A stretch of DNA of 38,029 nt, taken from contig JAEZFD010000053.1 in the NCBI GenBank assembly GCA_023417655.1, positions 1 through 38,029 on the forward strand, read 5' to 3'. Of this stretch, positions 9,091-17,069 are shown one piece after another. Both the position numbers and the translations under genes were made by a program. The stretch comes from Planctomycetota bacterium. GTDB taxonomy: Bacteria > Planctomycetota > Planctomycetia > Planctomycetales > Planctomycetaceae. Each line of letters opens with the position of its first letter. Positions within the stretch are counted from its first letter, which is position 1. The notes under the pieces are model-generated. The model was not told where the DNA came from. It worked only from the letters and a program-made list of their open reading frames with translations, and ran no database searches.

Positions 9091-9757
9091 CGGTTCGTTC
9101 GATCTGCGGCAGGAACCCGCGTTCCAGATCGAGTGGATGCAGCACCACACAAGGCAGCGCCTGTCGGGAGAATCGGTACTGAAGCTGCCCGTAGCGATAT
9201 CCCAGGCGGCAGAGAATCCGAATCGGGGACACGTCCCAGATCCATGTCGAGAGTGCCAGCTCCCGCCCGTTCGATGCGATGACCCGACGATAACCGACGG
9301 TATAGTGCATTCCGTAGCGGGCCAGCCGGTCAGGGGTCGCATGCCCGATGTTATACGTCGGAGCAATGAACCCCTTTGCAGGTTCACCGAACCAGCGTGT
9401 CAGAATCTTCTGACCTTCTTCCAGCCGACGGTCGGTCTCGGCCTCATCGAGACCGTTCATTTCGTCTTTGCCGTCAGCAATCTTTGAGACCCAGCCGCTT
9501 CCGTTCGTGCGGAAGTGTTCAAACCCGTGTAACTGGATATTTCCGTATTCCCGTTTCACTCGTTCCAGAAACGGCCGGTCCCGTTCCGTAAGTTCCTGGC
9601 CGGCCCAGCAGGGGACCACTGCCGCCGACATGACGTTTCCAACCAGTGGGGAAAGCGTCTGCGTGAACTGAGCAACATGCTCCTCATAAATAGGAGCCAC
9701 ATCGTGGAGCATCACGCAGAAATAACGGGAGAAATCAACTTTCGGTGCGTCTGCCAT
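8999..9757 (-). CDS. DUF2334 polysaccharide deacetylase-like protein
   Basis: The protein has 252 residues with no signal peptide or membrane helix. The deacetylase-like (NodB-fold related) core shows CVMLHDVAP near the N-terminus (His18-Asp19, the expected metal pair), IQLHGFEH in the middle and GFIAPTYNIG, which corresponds to the catalytic-site motifs of carbohydrate esterase family 4 relatives. C-terminal VVLHPLDLERG adds the late His-Pro motif. Members of DUF2334 are annotated as deacetylase-like, but reactions are mostly untested. The gene converges on the glycosyltransferase and shares its last 92 bases with it, which is long for a chance convergent overlap. The two could act on one glycolipid, but that is inference from position. 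Confidence 0.85.
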   Translation of the reverse strand: MADAPKVDFSRYFCVMLHDVAPIYEEHVAQFTQTLSPLVGNVMSAAVVPCWAGQELTERDRPFLERVKREYGNIQLHGFEHFRTNGSGWVSKIADGKDEMNGLDEAETDRRLEEGQKILTRWFGEPAKGFIAPTYNIGHATPDRLARYGMHYTVGYRRVIASNGRELALSTWIWDVSPIRILCRLGYRYGQLQYRFSRQALPCVVLHPLDLERGFLPQIERTVKRLLRAGREPIHLESLGFGSPETPLVVAG

Positions 9758-10151
9758 TCGTCTTACTCAGCCTTATCAGAGGAAATCACATCATGGATCC
9801 CTAAGACCGGACGCGGAGTGAACCGAAGCCGCTGCTCCCTGTTCTGTCACGAGAGAGGCATCCCCTCGATGTGCACTCAGCTGACGTCTGACTGATGCGT
9901 ATTGGAGCGGAATGTCCCTTCCAGCGGCCCGTCGTCCGGACCCGACGCAATTGCTTCGACTCCTTTTGTATCCCAGCGAAATCGAATTCGGGACACGAGA
10001 GATGAAAGTCCGAAAGCAATTCGCGCAACCCGGGGAAGCTGCATGTCCCAAGGAGACCGAGAAATCCCTGTTCCAAGGCTGACCCGCCGAATCGACAGAA
10101 CCCGCAGAGCCCTCGCCGTCCTCTCATTCCCTTGAGCAAGTGAGCAGCGAC
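9758..10151. other. Intergenic stretch with no supported gene
   Basis: This 394-base gap lies between the 5' end of the DUF2334 gene and the 3' end of the GDPD gene. Open frames up to 112 codons occur on both strands, but none has a ribosome binding site or recognisable domain and they read as GC-rich noise. It should hold the promoter of the DUF2334 gene. Confidence 0.45.
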
Positions 10152-11165
10152 TTACTTCTTCGTGGACAGCTGTTCTTTAATCCACTGCACCGAGAGATCC
10201 GGGAAGTCGGTGCAAATGTCATCGGCCCCTGCAAGTTGGAAGACGGCCTCATGGAATGCCTGTGCGGAAGGACAGTTCTTCGGCAATGCATCATTCCGGA
10301 AGACACCGACAATCACACGAAGCCCGGCGTCATGGGCCTGCTGCGTGAATTCACGGATCTGCGGACGTTCTTTCTCGTCCCATGTCACCACCTGAATCAA
10401 CGCCGGAAAAACACCGTCCACGAACCCGGCCAGTTCCTTGAGACCTTCTGGGGTCGAAAGTCGCGCATAGTCTGACCCGTCAGCTCCGCGCTTCCCTGAC
10501 GCGAAAATCATCATCAGCCGTCCCTGCCAGCCGAATTCGTTGCGAAATCGTTCCAGCGTTGTTTTCTCAAAACACTGCACCCAGCAGGGAGACTCTTTGT
10601 CAGATCCGTACCCGAACTTTTGCAGTACATCAAACACGATCTTCGCCGTGTCATGTCCTTCCTTCAGATGAAACGTCGGCTGCTTGATCTCAACAAAGAG
10701 TCCTATATTGCGACCCGTGCTTGCATTCAGCCCTTGAATGAATCGGATCTCTTCCTCGAGTGTGTGCAGGCGATAAGTATACGCTTCCACAGGGAAGCGC
10801 CCCGGCTGAGCGGCCTTCAGAGTGCGGTGATCAAACCGCTGAGTCGCATTCAGTTCCCTGATCTCGGCAAGCGTGAAGTCAATCGCATAGTATCGACCGT
10901 CTTTCCGCTTTCGATCCGGAAATCTCTCAGCCACATCGGTCAGCGAGTCGAGATGAATGTCATGCAGCACAATCGGGACTGCGTCCTTCGTCAGTACGAC
11001 ATCCTGCTCCAGATAATCAGCTCCCTGTGCGTAGGCCATCGCCTTCGCGGGGATGCTGTGTTCCGGCAGGTAGCCACTGGCTCCCCGATGTGCAAAGACC
11101 TGATGCTCCCCCACCGGCAGCGTCACAACAGCCAGAACTGCAAAGAATCCGAACATATCGTTCAC
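10152..11165 (-). CDS. Exported glycerophosphodiester phosphodiesterase (GlpQ-like)
   Basis: The 337-residue protein has a short hydrophobic leader (about 4-18). The GDPD TIM barrel begins at once, with the catalytic His-Arg in FAHRGASGY (His26-Arg27), the metal-binding Glu-x-Asp in YLEQDVVLTKD and the second catalytic His in VLHDIHLD. The later segments FVEIKQP and ADDICTDFPDL are the expected barrel strands. These enzymes cleave glycerophosphodiesters from phospholipid turnover into glycerol-3-phosphate and an alcohol. The length and the insertion after LHDIHLD match the periplasmic GlpQ type rather than the shorter cytosolic UgpQ type. The frame starts with GTG at 11165; an ATG at 11156 would shorten it by three residues and is equally possible, as neither has a strong ribosome binding site. 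The next gene upstream on the same strand is another predicted phosphoesterase. Confidence 0.92.
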   Translation of the reverse strand: MNDMFGFFAVLAVVTLPVGEHQVFAHRGASGYLPEHSIPAKAMAYAQGADYLEQDVVLTKDAVPIVLHDIHLDSLTDVAERFPDRKRKDGRYYAIDFTLAEIRELNATQRFDHRTLKAAQPGRFPVEAYTYRLHTLEEEIRFIQGLNASTGRNIGLFVEIKQPTFHLKEGHDTAKIVFDVLQKFGYGSDKESPCWVQCFEKTTLERFRNEFGWQGRLMMIFASGKRGADGSDYARLSTPEGLKELAGFVDGVFPALIQVVTWDEKERPQIREFTQQAHDAGLRVIVGVFRNDALPKNCPSAQAFHEAVFQLAGADDICTDFPDLSVQWIKEQLSTKK

Positions 11166-11224
11166 TCGCTGCCAGAGGAGGGAGGAAGCCCCGGGAATAA
11201 CTCAACAGACCTCGTCGTCGGAGA

Positions 11225-12109
11225 TCACTTGGCCTTCTGATACTTCAGCACTACTTCAATCGGGAAGTGGTCAGAAGGGACTCGTCCCTCTTTACTGACA
11301 TAGTTGATTCGGGCACTCTCGACGGAGAGAGCATCAGTCACAGCGATCCAGTCAATTCGGGCCCCATCACGTGAGTTCGGATCGAACTTGTTGAACGTCC
11401 CCTCCTGCTTCAGACGCCCCGGATGGGCCAGGCGAAACGTATCCTTGAGCAGTTGGCTTCCTTCTTTTTCAGCGAACAGGTTCTGATACGGTTCGCTTCC
11501 CTCACTGGCATTGAAATCTCCGGTCACAATGACCGCGGCACCTTGGGGAAGCTCCGCAATTCGCTGGCGAATCAGTTTGGCACTCTCTGCCCGAGCCACC
11601 TTTCCGAGGTGATCGAAGTGGGTATTAAAGAACCACAAAGGCGGTCCATTCGGCTGTAAATTGTCCTGAAGTTTGACCCAGGTGACCATCCGCGGAAGCG
11701 AAGAATCCCAGCTCTTGCTGCCGACGATTTCCGGCGTTTCGCTCAGCCAGAAGTGTCCGCCGTCCAGCTGATTGAATCGCGCTGTTTTGTAGTACAGCGC
11801 CATCATTTCCCCTTTGTCTTTGCCATCGACGCGGCCGACGCCCAGACTTGTGTACCCCTTGAGCTGTTCATCGAGAAAGTCCTTCTGCGATTTCTCGGTC
11901 TCCTGAGTTCCGAGCAGATCAGGATCAAACGCCTTGATCGTCTCGACGAGGAACTCCTTCCGGTGGGGCCAGCTGTTCTCCTTGTCGTTGGCCGACCCGA
12001 GTCGGATGTTGAAGGACATCACCTTCACGTCCTCAGCGATCCCCGCCTTGGGCAGCGTGAGGAGCAAAGCCAGACTGGCAACACCGTGGAACAGCAGAGA
12101 ACGGAGCAC
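11225..12109 (-). CDS. Exported endonuclease/exonuclease/phosphatase-fold hydrolase
   Basis: With the chosen start the protein has 294 residues. It has a Sec-type signal peptide (hydrophobic about 10-20, cleavage near AGIA-ED), then the EEP fold: VMSFNIRLG, the catalytic QETEKSQ, FFNTHFDH, the GDFNASEGSEPY core, RIDWIAV and the terminal SDHFPI. Known relatives include secreted phosphodiesterases, sphingomyelinase-like enzymes and nucleases; the substrate here is not determined. The frame extends to a TTG at 12163, but GTG at 12109 is preferred because AGGAG lies exactly seven bases upstream and the signal peptide then starts at the N-terminus. It is 59 bases from the GDPD gene on the same strand, so the two exported phosphoesterases may be co-transcribed. 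It is divergent from the FG-GAP gene. Confidence 0.9.
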   Translation of the reverse strand: MLRSLLFHGVASLALLLTLPKAGIAEDVKVMSFNIRLGSANDKENSWPHRKEFLVETIKAFDPDLLGTQETEKSQKDFLDEQLKGYTSLGVGRVDGKDKGEMMALYYKTARFNQLDGGHFWLSETPEIVGSKSWDSSLPRMVTWVKLQDNLQPNGPPLWFFNTHFDHLGKVARAESAKLIRQRIAELPQGAAVIVTGDFNASEGSEPYQNLFAEKEGSQLLKDTFRLAHPGRLKQEGTFNKFDPNSRDGARIDWIAVTDALSVESARINYVSKEGRVPSDHFPIEVVLKYQKAK

Positions 12110-12116
12110 TTCGACT

Positions 12117-12121
12117 CTCCT
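12117..12121 (-). promoter_or_regulatory. Ribosome binding site deciding a GTG start
   Basis: AGGAG on the minus strand is seven bases before GTG 12109, favouring that start of the EEP-family gene over the upstream TTG at 12163. Confidence 0.65.
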
Positions 12122-12205
12122 TTGACCAAAGGCAGACAACACGAGACGGTCTATTCGCGACAAGTTGAATTCAGTTCGGTAACCTTACGAAATCGAACCT
12201 CAATG

Positions 12206-12209
12206 GAGA
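12206..12209 (+). promoter_or_regulatory. Ribosome binding site of the FG-GAP gene
   Basis: GGAG lies eight bases before ATG 12218. It overlaps the earlier in-frame ATG at 12203, so the later start is favoured. Confidence 0.55.
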
Positions 12210-12217
12210 ACCCGACA

Positions 12218-13375
12218 ATGCGACTTTGGTGCCTGCTGTCTATGGTTGCGGTTTCAAATGTCATGCAGGGAGCCGAGCCTGCCTATCGCGAGCAGGTCAT
12301 CGACCCTGAGATCGGCAAGGTCTGCTATGCGGTCACAGTTGCCGACGTCAACGGAGACGGCCGTCTCGATGCCGTCGCGGTCTCCGAGAATCGCGTCTTC
12401 TGGTATGAGAACCCGAGCTGGAAACGCCAAGTGATTCTCGACAACCAGACGACAGCAGACAACGTCTGCATCGCTCCTCTCGACATCGACGGCGACGGTA
12501 AGGTCGACTTCGCCTTGGGTGCCGGCTGGACAGGAAAGAATACGGGCACCATTCAATGGGTCGGACGCGGTGACTCTCTTGATCAACCGTGGAAGGTCTA
12601 TGCCATCAGCGCGGAGTCCACGACACACCGGATGCGTTTCGACGACGTGCTCGGTACCGGGAAGCCGCAGCTCACTGTTTCTCCATTAAATGCCACAACC
12701 GGCAACGGAGTCCGGTTGCTCGCCTTCGAAATTCCAGCGAATCCCAAAACCGATCGCTGGCCATCGACAGTGATGAATCATGACTTCAATCGGATGCACA
12801 ACCACTGGCACTTCCCAGCCAAAGCTGGAAAAATCGCCACGCTCACCGCTAGCCGGGAAGGGGTCCACGCACTCGTCAAATCCGGCGACGAGTTCCTTGT
12901 CGAACAGATTGGAACCGGAGCCAGTGCCAACGAGCCCAATCTGCGTGGGGCAGGGGAAGTGAAGATCGGCCGCCTCAAGAACGGTCAGCCGTTCATCACA
13001 TCAGTCGAACCCATGCACGGAACGATGCTGGCGGTTTATCTGCCTGAGAACTCAGACGGCCAAAAAGCCTGGAAGCGTCACGTCATCGACGAAGGCTTCC
13101 GCCGCGGACATGGCCTCTGGGTGGCCGATATGAATGGAGACGGCGCCGATGAAATTATCTTTGGACACAGCGACACTCCGATGGTCCCCGGCGTCAACGT
13201 CTACACCTGTACCAGCGATGATGGCAAAACATGGAAGAAACAGGTCGTCGACGCCGGCGGAATGGCGACCGAAGACCTGATGGTGGGAGACTTCAACGGC
13301 GATGGACGCCCGGACATCCTCGCCGGCGGCCGTGCCACTCATAACGTCAAAATCTACTGGAACGAATCGAAGTAA
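12218..13375 (+). CDS. Exported FG-GAP/VCBS repeat protein
   Basis: The protein has 385 residues with a signal peptide (hydrophobic about 5-16, cleavage near QGA-EP). At least four FG-GAP/VCBS-type repeats with calcium-binding loops can be seen: VADVNGDGRLD near 41-51, LDIDGDGKVD near 88-97, VADMNGDGADE and VGDFNGDGRPD in the C-terminal part. Such repeats form a seven-bladed beta-propeller resembling integrin alpha chains; the family is abundant in planctomycetes, usually exported, with unknown ligands. The open frame extends far upstream, but that part is antisense to the EEP gene. The start at 12218 gives a signal peptide and a GGAG site. The serine hydrolase gene follows 79 bases downstream and may be co-transcribed. 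Confidence 0.9.
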   Translation: MRLWCLLSMVAVSNVMQGAEPAYREQVIDPEIGKVCYAVTVADVNGDGRLDAVAVSENRVFWYENPSWKRQVILDNQTTADNVCIAPLDIDGDGKVDFALGAGWTGKNTGTIQWVGRGDSLDQPWKVYAISAESTTHRMRFDDVLGTGKPQLTVSPLNATTGNGVRLLAFEIPANPKTDRWPSTVMNHDFNRMHNHWHFPAKAGKIATLTASREGVHALVKSGDEFLVEQIGTGASANEPNLRGAGEVKIGRLKNGQPFITSVEPMHGTMLAVYLPENSDGQKAWKRHVIDEGFRRGHGLWVADMNGDGADEIIFGHSDTPMVPGVNVYTCTSDDGKTWKKQVVDAGGMATEDLMVGDFNGDGRPDILAGGRATHNVKIYWNESK

Positions 13376-13444
13376 TCGCCGCCTAAAGATGCCATTTGTG
13401 AATCCCGTATTCATGTCGCAAAGATCACCCGCGAGTTCATCGAT

Positions 13445-13448
13445 GAGG
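13445..13448 (+). promoter_or_regulatory. Ribosome binding site of the serine hydrolase gene
   Basis: GAGG six bases before ATG 13455 (in the purine run GAGGAAAGAG) decides between four in-frame ATG codons at 13389, 13413, 13443 and 13455. Confidence 0.6.
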
Positions 13449-13454
13449 AAAGAG

Positions 13455-14705
13455 ATGCGTCTGTCGACACCACTGCTACTGGGAGTCCTTTTGATCTCCG
13501 GAATTCTCACTTCCCCCCTGGCGACGGCCGCAGAACCCGTTCGCACGAAGACTGATAATGCCTTTCAAGACGCCGTGAGTGCCGTTGTTGATGAGGCAGT
13601 GAAATCACGCCGCCTCGTTGGAGCAGTCGTGCTGATCGCACAGGACGGCAAGCTTGTTTATCACCATGCCGCCGGAATGGCCGACCGTGAGAACAACACT
13701 CCGATGCAGGAGGACGCTGTCTTTCAACTTGCGTCGATGACCAAGCCAATCGTAACCGCGACGGCCTTCCACCTGATCGAGCAGGGGAAGCTGAACCTCG
13801 ACGATCCTGTCACCCGCTGGTTACCGGAGTTTCGTCCCAAGCTCGCCGACGGAACAGTACCGGTCATCACCGTCAGGCAGCTGATGTCTCATACGTCAGG
13901 TTTGACGTACCGGTTCATGCAGCCGAGCGACGGGTCTTATCATCAAGCAAACGTCTCTGACGGGCTGAACCTGCCCGGTCTTTCCGCGACTGAGAATCTG
14001 CAACGCCTTGCCTCTGTGCCGCTGACCTATCCACCTGGAGAGCAATGGGGATATTCGCTGAGTATCGATGTTCTCGGCGAAGTCATCGCTCGGGCTGCCG
14101 ACAAGCCGCTTCCTCGATTAATTCACGATGTCGTCACAGGTCCGCTGAACATGACGGAGACGGCGTTTTATCCCGTTCATCCAGAACGGCTCGTCGTCCA
14201 CTATGCCGACGGTAAACCGGAACCTGTGCGAATCGAAGAAGGCCATCACGTTCCCTTCGGACCCGGTGACGGATTTCGCTTTTCCCCTGATCGCTGGAAG
14301 AACAAGGACTCCTTTCCCTCAGGCGGCGCCGGTCTCATCGGCACGGCAGAGGACTACATGAAGTTCCTGGAAGCGCTCAGAACCGGGTCGACTTCCGTGG
14401 TGAATGCAAAGTCCGCAAAGACAATGCTGACCAATCAGACCGGAACACTTGCCGAGCCCTCGAATGGCCCCGGCTGGGGGTTCGGATTCGGTGCCGCCAT
14501 CCTCACCGATCCGGTCGCCGGGAAGACGCCACAATCAGTCGGAACGGCACAATGGGGTGGTGCCTACGGACACGTCTGGTGGATCGATCCTGTTCAGAAA
14601 TTGACCGTCGTGAGTCTGACAAACACCACTCTGGAAGGCATGTCCGGTCCTTACACCATCGAACTTCGCGACGCGATTTACTCCAGGCTGCCAAAGACTC
14701 CTTAA
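13455..14705 (+). CDS. Exported serine hydrolase, beta-lactamase/class C-like fold
   Basis: With the chosen start the protein has 416 residues. It has a clear signal peptide (hydrophobic about 5-18, ATAA-EP cleavage). The active-site motif SMTK is at 94-97 (nucleophile Ser94, base Lys97) and the second motif is Tyr-Ser-Leu at 200-202 in QWGYSLSIDVLGEVI, where true class C beta-lactamases have Tyr-x-Asn. A C-terminal WGGAYGHVWWIDP replaces the usual Lys-Thr-Gly. This pattern is typical of the EstB-like esterase and D-aminopeptidase relatives (PF00144), so an esterase or peptidase role is more likely than antibiotic resistance. It follows the FG-GAP gene on the same strand and ends just before a strong terminator at 14758-14798. 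Confidence 0.9.
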   Translation: MRLSTPLLLGVLLISGILTSPLATAAEPVRTKTDNAFQDAVSAVVDEAVKSRRLVGAVVLIAQDGKLVYHHAAGMADRENNTPMQEDAVFQLASMTKPIVTATAFHLIEQGKLNLDDPVTRWLPEFRPKLADGTVPVITVRQLMSHTSGLTYRFMQPSDGSYHQANVSDGLNLPGLSATENLQRLASVPLTYPPGEQWGYSLSIDVLGEVIARAADKPLPRLIHDVVTGPLNMTETAFYPVHPERLVVHYADGKPEPVRIEEGHHVPFGPGDGFRFSPDRWKNKDSFPSGGAGLIGTAEDYMKFLEALRTGSTSVVNAKSAKTMLTNQTGTLAEPSNGPGWGFGFGAAILTDPVAGKTPQSVGTAQWGGAYGHVWWIDPVQKLTVVSLTNTTLEGMSGPYTIELRDAIYSRLPKTP

Positions 14706-14757
14706 GAGATCGCCGGGAAGTCGATTCAGCGAATCCGACGTCACCCGACGAAAAGAA

Positions 14758-14798
14758 ACGGGGGTCACGTTCGCAACACGAACGCGACCCCCGTTTTT
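14758..14798. terminator. Bidirectional rho-independent terminator
   Basis: A stem of 15 pairs with one internal mismatch (14758-14773 with 14779-14794, loop CAACA) is followed by TTTTT at 14794-14798. On the minus strand it is followed by the complement of AAAAGAAA. It lies between the convergent serine hydrolase and the 66-residue partner of the zeta-like kinase and can serve both. Confidence 0.88.
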
Positions 14799-14811
14799 CA
14801 TCCTGCCTGGC

Positions 14812-15012
14812 TCAACCGCTGGCTGCCGCTTTTTTGCGGATGGCTTCCTCGAGTTCCTGTTCGGCCTCTTCCCAGGAGATCGCAGTCACCTTTTCGTCTC
14901 TCCAGATGATCACAGGAGTCCCGGTCTGCTTCGCACGCTCAATCACCGTTCTGGACGCGGCGAGAAACGCCGCTTCCGCCAGTTCACCCAGGCTGAGCTG
15001 ACGTTCTGTCAT
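14812..15012 (-). CDS. Small acidic protein paired with a zeta-like kinase (possible antitoxin)
   Basis: The 66-residue protein is predicted to be almost wholly helical at both ends, with a central beta segment PVIIWRDEKVTAISW. I recognise no named domain with certainty, but short proteins with an IWRDGKV-like core are often encoded next to zeta-toxin-like kinases in other bacteria; that is from memory. The start ATG (15012) overlaps the kinase stop by four bases (ATGA), and GGAGG lies seven bases upstream inside the kinase gene, so translation of the two is coupled. The acidic C-terminal half (EEAEQELEEAIRKK) could mask a nucleotide pocket. A role as antitoxin is inferred only from the pairing. 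Confidence 0.7.
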   Translation of the reverse strand: MTERQLSLGELAEAAFLAASRTVIERAKQTGTPVIIWRDEKVTAISWEEAEQELEEAIRKKAAASG

Positions 15013-15608
15013 GAATGGTCCTCCACGCTTGATCTGATCTGATCATAGAGTTGAGGCATCAAAACGTCCACTTGTTCGTTTGTCCCCGAGGCAACAACCA
15101 TGGGCGAAACCCGAGAACCATCGTAAAGCCACCACTCGTCGGCGATTGGGCGATACAAGCAGAAGAAATTCTTGAGTCCGAGTTCAAAACGTCGACGAAC
15201 GTCCGGCTCTGGGATGGAATGGCCTCCCTGTTGCACACGGATCGAAACACGGGAAAGTGCGACATCGTCGCTCGGCAACCAGAGGAAAAAGAGGTAGACC
15301 CGATAGCCGGCCGACTTCAAACGATTGAGAAGCCTGATGTAGCCACGGCCTGAGAGCGTTGTCTCAAAACTGAAGTTTTCCTTCCTCGATGACAGCTCTT
15401 CAATTCGATCCAACATCAATCGCCCCGCTCTGATGTTCTGAGTTTCAGGGGCGAATGGCGAGAGTCCTGCTGCGATGAGATCTGCATTCAGGAACTCTCG
15501 ACACTGCACGAAGTCGGGTAGAAACCTTGTCGCGAACGTAGACTTACCAGCCCCATTGGGACCTGCAAAGACATAGACCGTAGGAGAGGCTGGTCCCGTC
15601 GAATTCAT
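15009..15608 (-). CDS. Zeta-toxin-like P-loop kinase
   Basis: The 199-residue protein has a Walker A motif GPNGAGKST at 16-24, then FLNADLIAAGLSPF (the family's Asn-Ala-Asp segment) and FSFETTLSGRGY, the typical zeta/PezT-like substrate-side motif, followed by LFFLWLPSDDVALSRVSIRV with its conserved arginines. Zeta toxins phosphorylate UDP-N-acetylglucosamine and block wall synthesis; this shorter form belongs to the chromosomal zeta-like group, whose members are not all proven toxins. The ATG at 15608 was chosen over GTG at 15614; GAGG is 10 or 4 bases upstream respectively, so the choice is open. The usual epsilon antitoxin gene is absent upstream; instead the 66-residue gene overlaps its 3' end. 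The DUF6882 gene lies 61 bases upstream on the same strand. Confidence 0.85.
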   Translation of the reverse strand: MNSTGPASPTVYVFAGPNGAGKSTFATRFLPDFVQCREFLNADLIAAGLSPFAPETQNIRAGRLMLDRIEELSSRKENFSFETTLSGRGYIRLLNRLKSAGYRVYLFFLWLPSDDVALSRVSIRVQQGGHSIPEPDVRRRFELGLKNFFCLYRPIADEWWLYDGSRVSPMVVASGTNEQVDVLMPQLYDQIRSSVEDHS

Positions 15609-15669
15609 GATCACTTCGCCTCAAACTCTGTGAAAGAGTCACCCCGTTGACAATACCCATAAATCAGTT

Positions 15670-16146
15670 CTACTCAGCGACTCTTCCTGAGAACGCCAGC
15701 TCTCCAAAGGTCATGAAGACATAAGTCGCTCCGGCCGGACCGCGGTAGGCCCCTTGAGCATTGCAGAATTTCGTCGCCACAGCGGTGAACTCCCAGCAAT
15801 CCGACTGGTCACAGGAGAGCTTCCGCGTGATAAACGGCAGGATCTGACGTTCCAGTCCATACTGATGGACAGCTTCGGCATCTCGTCGCAGGTCCTCTTC
15901 GACAGAGGGATGCCCCCACGCCCAAAGCCACGTTCCATCGTCCTCATTGAACGTCCCGATGATCTGTACCGGGGCAGAGGCATGCATTCCATCTTCACGG
16001 GCGAAAGTGATCGTCCCTTCCTCCTGATCGACTTCCCAGTCACATTCCTCGAAGCGGAGAAGAGCGTCGATTGCCGCTGTCTTCTCCTGCAATTCCTGGA
16101 CAGCTCTTTCGACGAACTGCATCAAAGCATCGTCGTATTCCAGCAT
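15670..16146 (-). CDS. DUF6882 family protein of unknown function
   Basis: This is a 158-residue soluble protein without signal peptide or membrane helix. The central GTFNEDDGTWLWAWGHPSVEE is what I recognise as the core of DUF6882 (a Trp-rich TWLWAWA-like motif). An N-terminal helix (LMQFVERAVQELQEKTAAIDAL) precedes it. A late CDQSDCWEF segment has two cysteines close together but no second pair that would suggest a zinc site. No function is known. The ATG has AGGAG nine bases upstream. It lies 46 bases downstream of the flavin reductase gene and 61 bases upstream of the zeta-like kinase, so the three may share a transcript, but no functional link is evident. Confidence 0.78.
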   Translation of the reverse strand: MLEYDDALMQFVERAVQELQEKTAAIDALLRFEECDWEVDQEEGTITFAREDGMHASAPVQIIGTFNEDDGTWLWAWGHPSVEEDLRRDAEAVHQYGLERQILPFITRKLSCDQSDCWEFTAVATKFCNAQGAYRGPAGATYVFMTFGELAFSGRVAE

Positions 16147-16192
16147 TGATGATCGCTCCTGAGGAAGTGACAGTCAGGCATCGCCGCTCAGC

Positions 16193-16675
16193 TCAATACT
16201 TCAGTCCATTTTTACGCAGATGTACCCAGGGCTTCTCACTGGCATGACGAGCCCCGGTTCCGCCGGCAGTTACCTGAATCAGAACGACATCGTGGTCCCC
16301 GGCCGGCAGCACTCCTTCGACCTGACCTTCAATCCACCCCAGTGAATCAGACAGGGCAGTCAGTCCTGCAGGAGTTTTCAGCGTTTCCAGACCATTGAAG
16401 GCCGGTTCATCAGGTTCGAAGCCCTTGCCGAAATGAGCCAGCAATGATTTTTGCGTTTCCCCCAGCTGACTGAGTGCAACTGACGCCCCCGGTACCAGCC
16501 AGTCCTTTAGGTAGCGTTTTGCATTGATCCCGACTGTCAGCGAAGGGGGTTCGAATCCCGCCTGCTGGACCCAGCTCGCGAGCATCCCCGTCTCTTCCCC
16601 TGATGGGCTGCGGGCGGTCAGAACGAAGAGTCCGCTAGGAATTCGTCCCAGCATCGTGGCAATGTCGGTACTCAT
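16193..16675 (-). CDS. Flavin reductase-like FMN-binding protein
   Basis: The 160-residue protein matches the flavin reductase domain (PF01613). MLGRIPSGLFVLTARSPSGEETGMLASWVQQAGFEPPSL covers the first strands, with the Gly-Met-x-Ala-Ser-Trp-Val-x-Gln loop that contacts FMN. ALSQLGETQKSLLAHFGKGF matches the helix after the flavin site. The form is closest to the single-domain reductases that also occur as the C-terminal part of cyanobacterial-type flavodiiron proteins. It probably binds FMN and passes electrons from NAD(P)H to an unknown partner. AGGAG is eight bases before the ATG. It appears to be the first gene of a minus-strand run that continues with DUF6882 and the zeta-like kinase. Confidence 0.85.
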   Translation of the reverse strand: MSTDIATMLGRIPSGLFVLTARSPSGEETGMLASWVQQAGFEPPSLTVGINAKRYLKDWLVPGASVALSQLGETQKSLLAHFGKGFEPDEPAFNGLETLKTPAGLTALSDSLGWIEGQVEGVLPAGDHDVVLIQVTAGGTGARHASEKPWVHLRKNGLKY

Positions 16676-17069
16676 CAGGCACGCTCCTGCGACAGATCGA
16701 CGAGGAATCTGTCATTTCTTCGGTCAGGCGGAAAACTCCGATGGCGTCGTTCGCTGTGCAGGGTGCATCACCGCAACATCGCCACATCTTTCGGCCATCC
16801 TAGTTCGCCATCACGGCGTCAACAACGTGACTCGTCAATGGAATATTCGAAATAACCGGAGAATCCGTTGTCTCTTCAAAGCATCATGTTGAGAAATTGA
16901 AACGGGCGAGCAGTTTCCTCCTCCTGTTCGGATTACGGGACGTAGGAATTCAGGGAAAGCTGAAATGCTTCTTTGACTTCAGAATCGGGTTCTGTCCCGG
17001 TCAGTGATTCTGAAAGTCAACAAACATGCTCATTGGATGAAACTGTTCATTGAAACCCGGAGTGCTGTC
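16676..17069. other. Intergenic stretch, divergent promoters
   Basis: About 390 bases separate the flavin reductase start (minus) from the small arginine-rich gene (plus). No supported gene or terminator was seen. It must contain the promoter for the flavin reductase run. Confidence 0.4.

Noticed and set aside
9801..10139. A 112-codon minus-strand frame between DUF2334 and GDPD.
   Set aside because: It has no ribosome binding site and no domain, and composition is biased to Gly, Arg and Cys as in chance frames.
13455..14705. Annotation as a class C beta-lactamase (antibiotic resistance).
   Set aside because: The Tyr-x-Asn motif is Tyr-Ser-Leu and the Lys-Thr-Gly motif is missing, so an esterase or peptidase relative is more likely.
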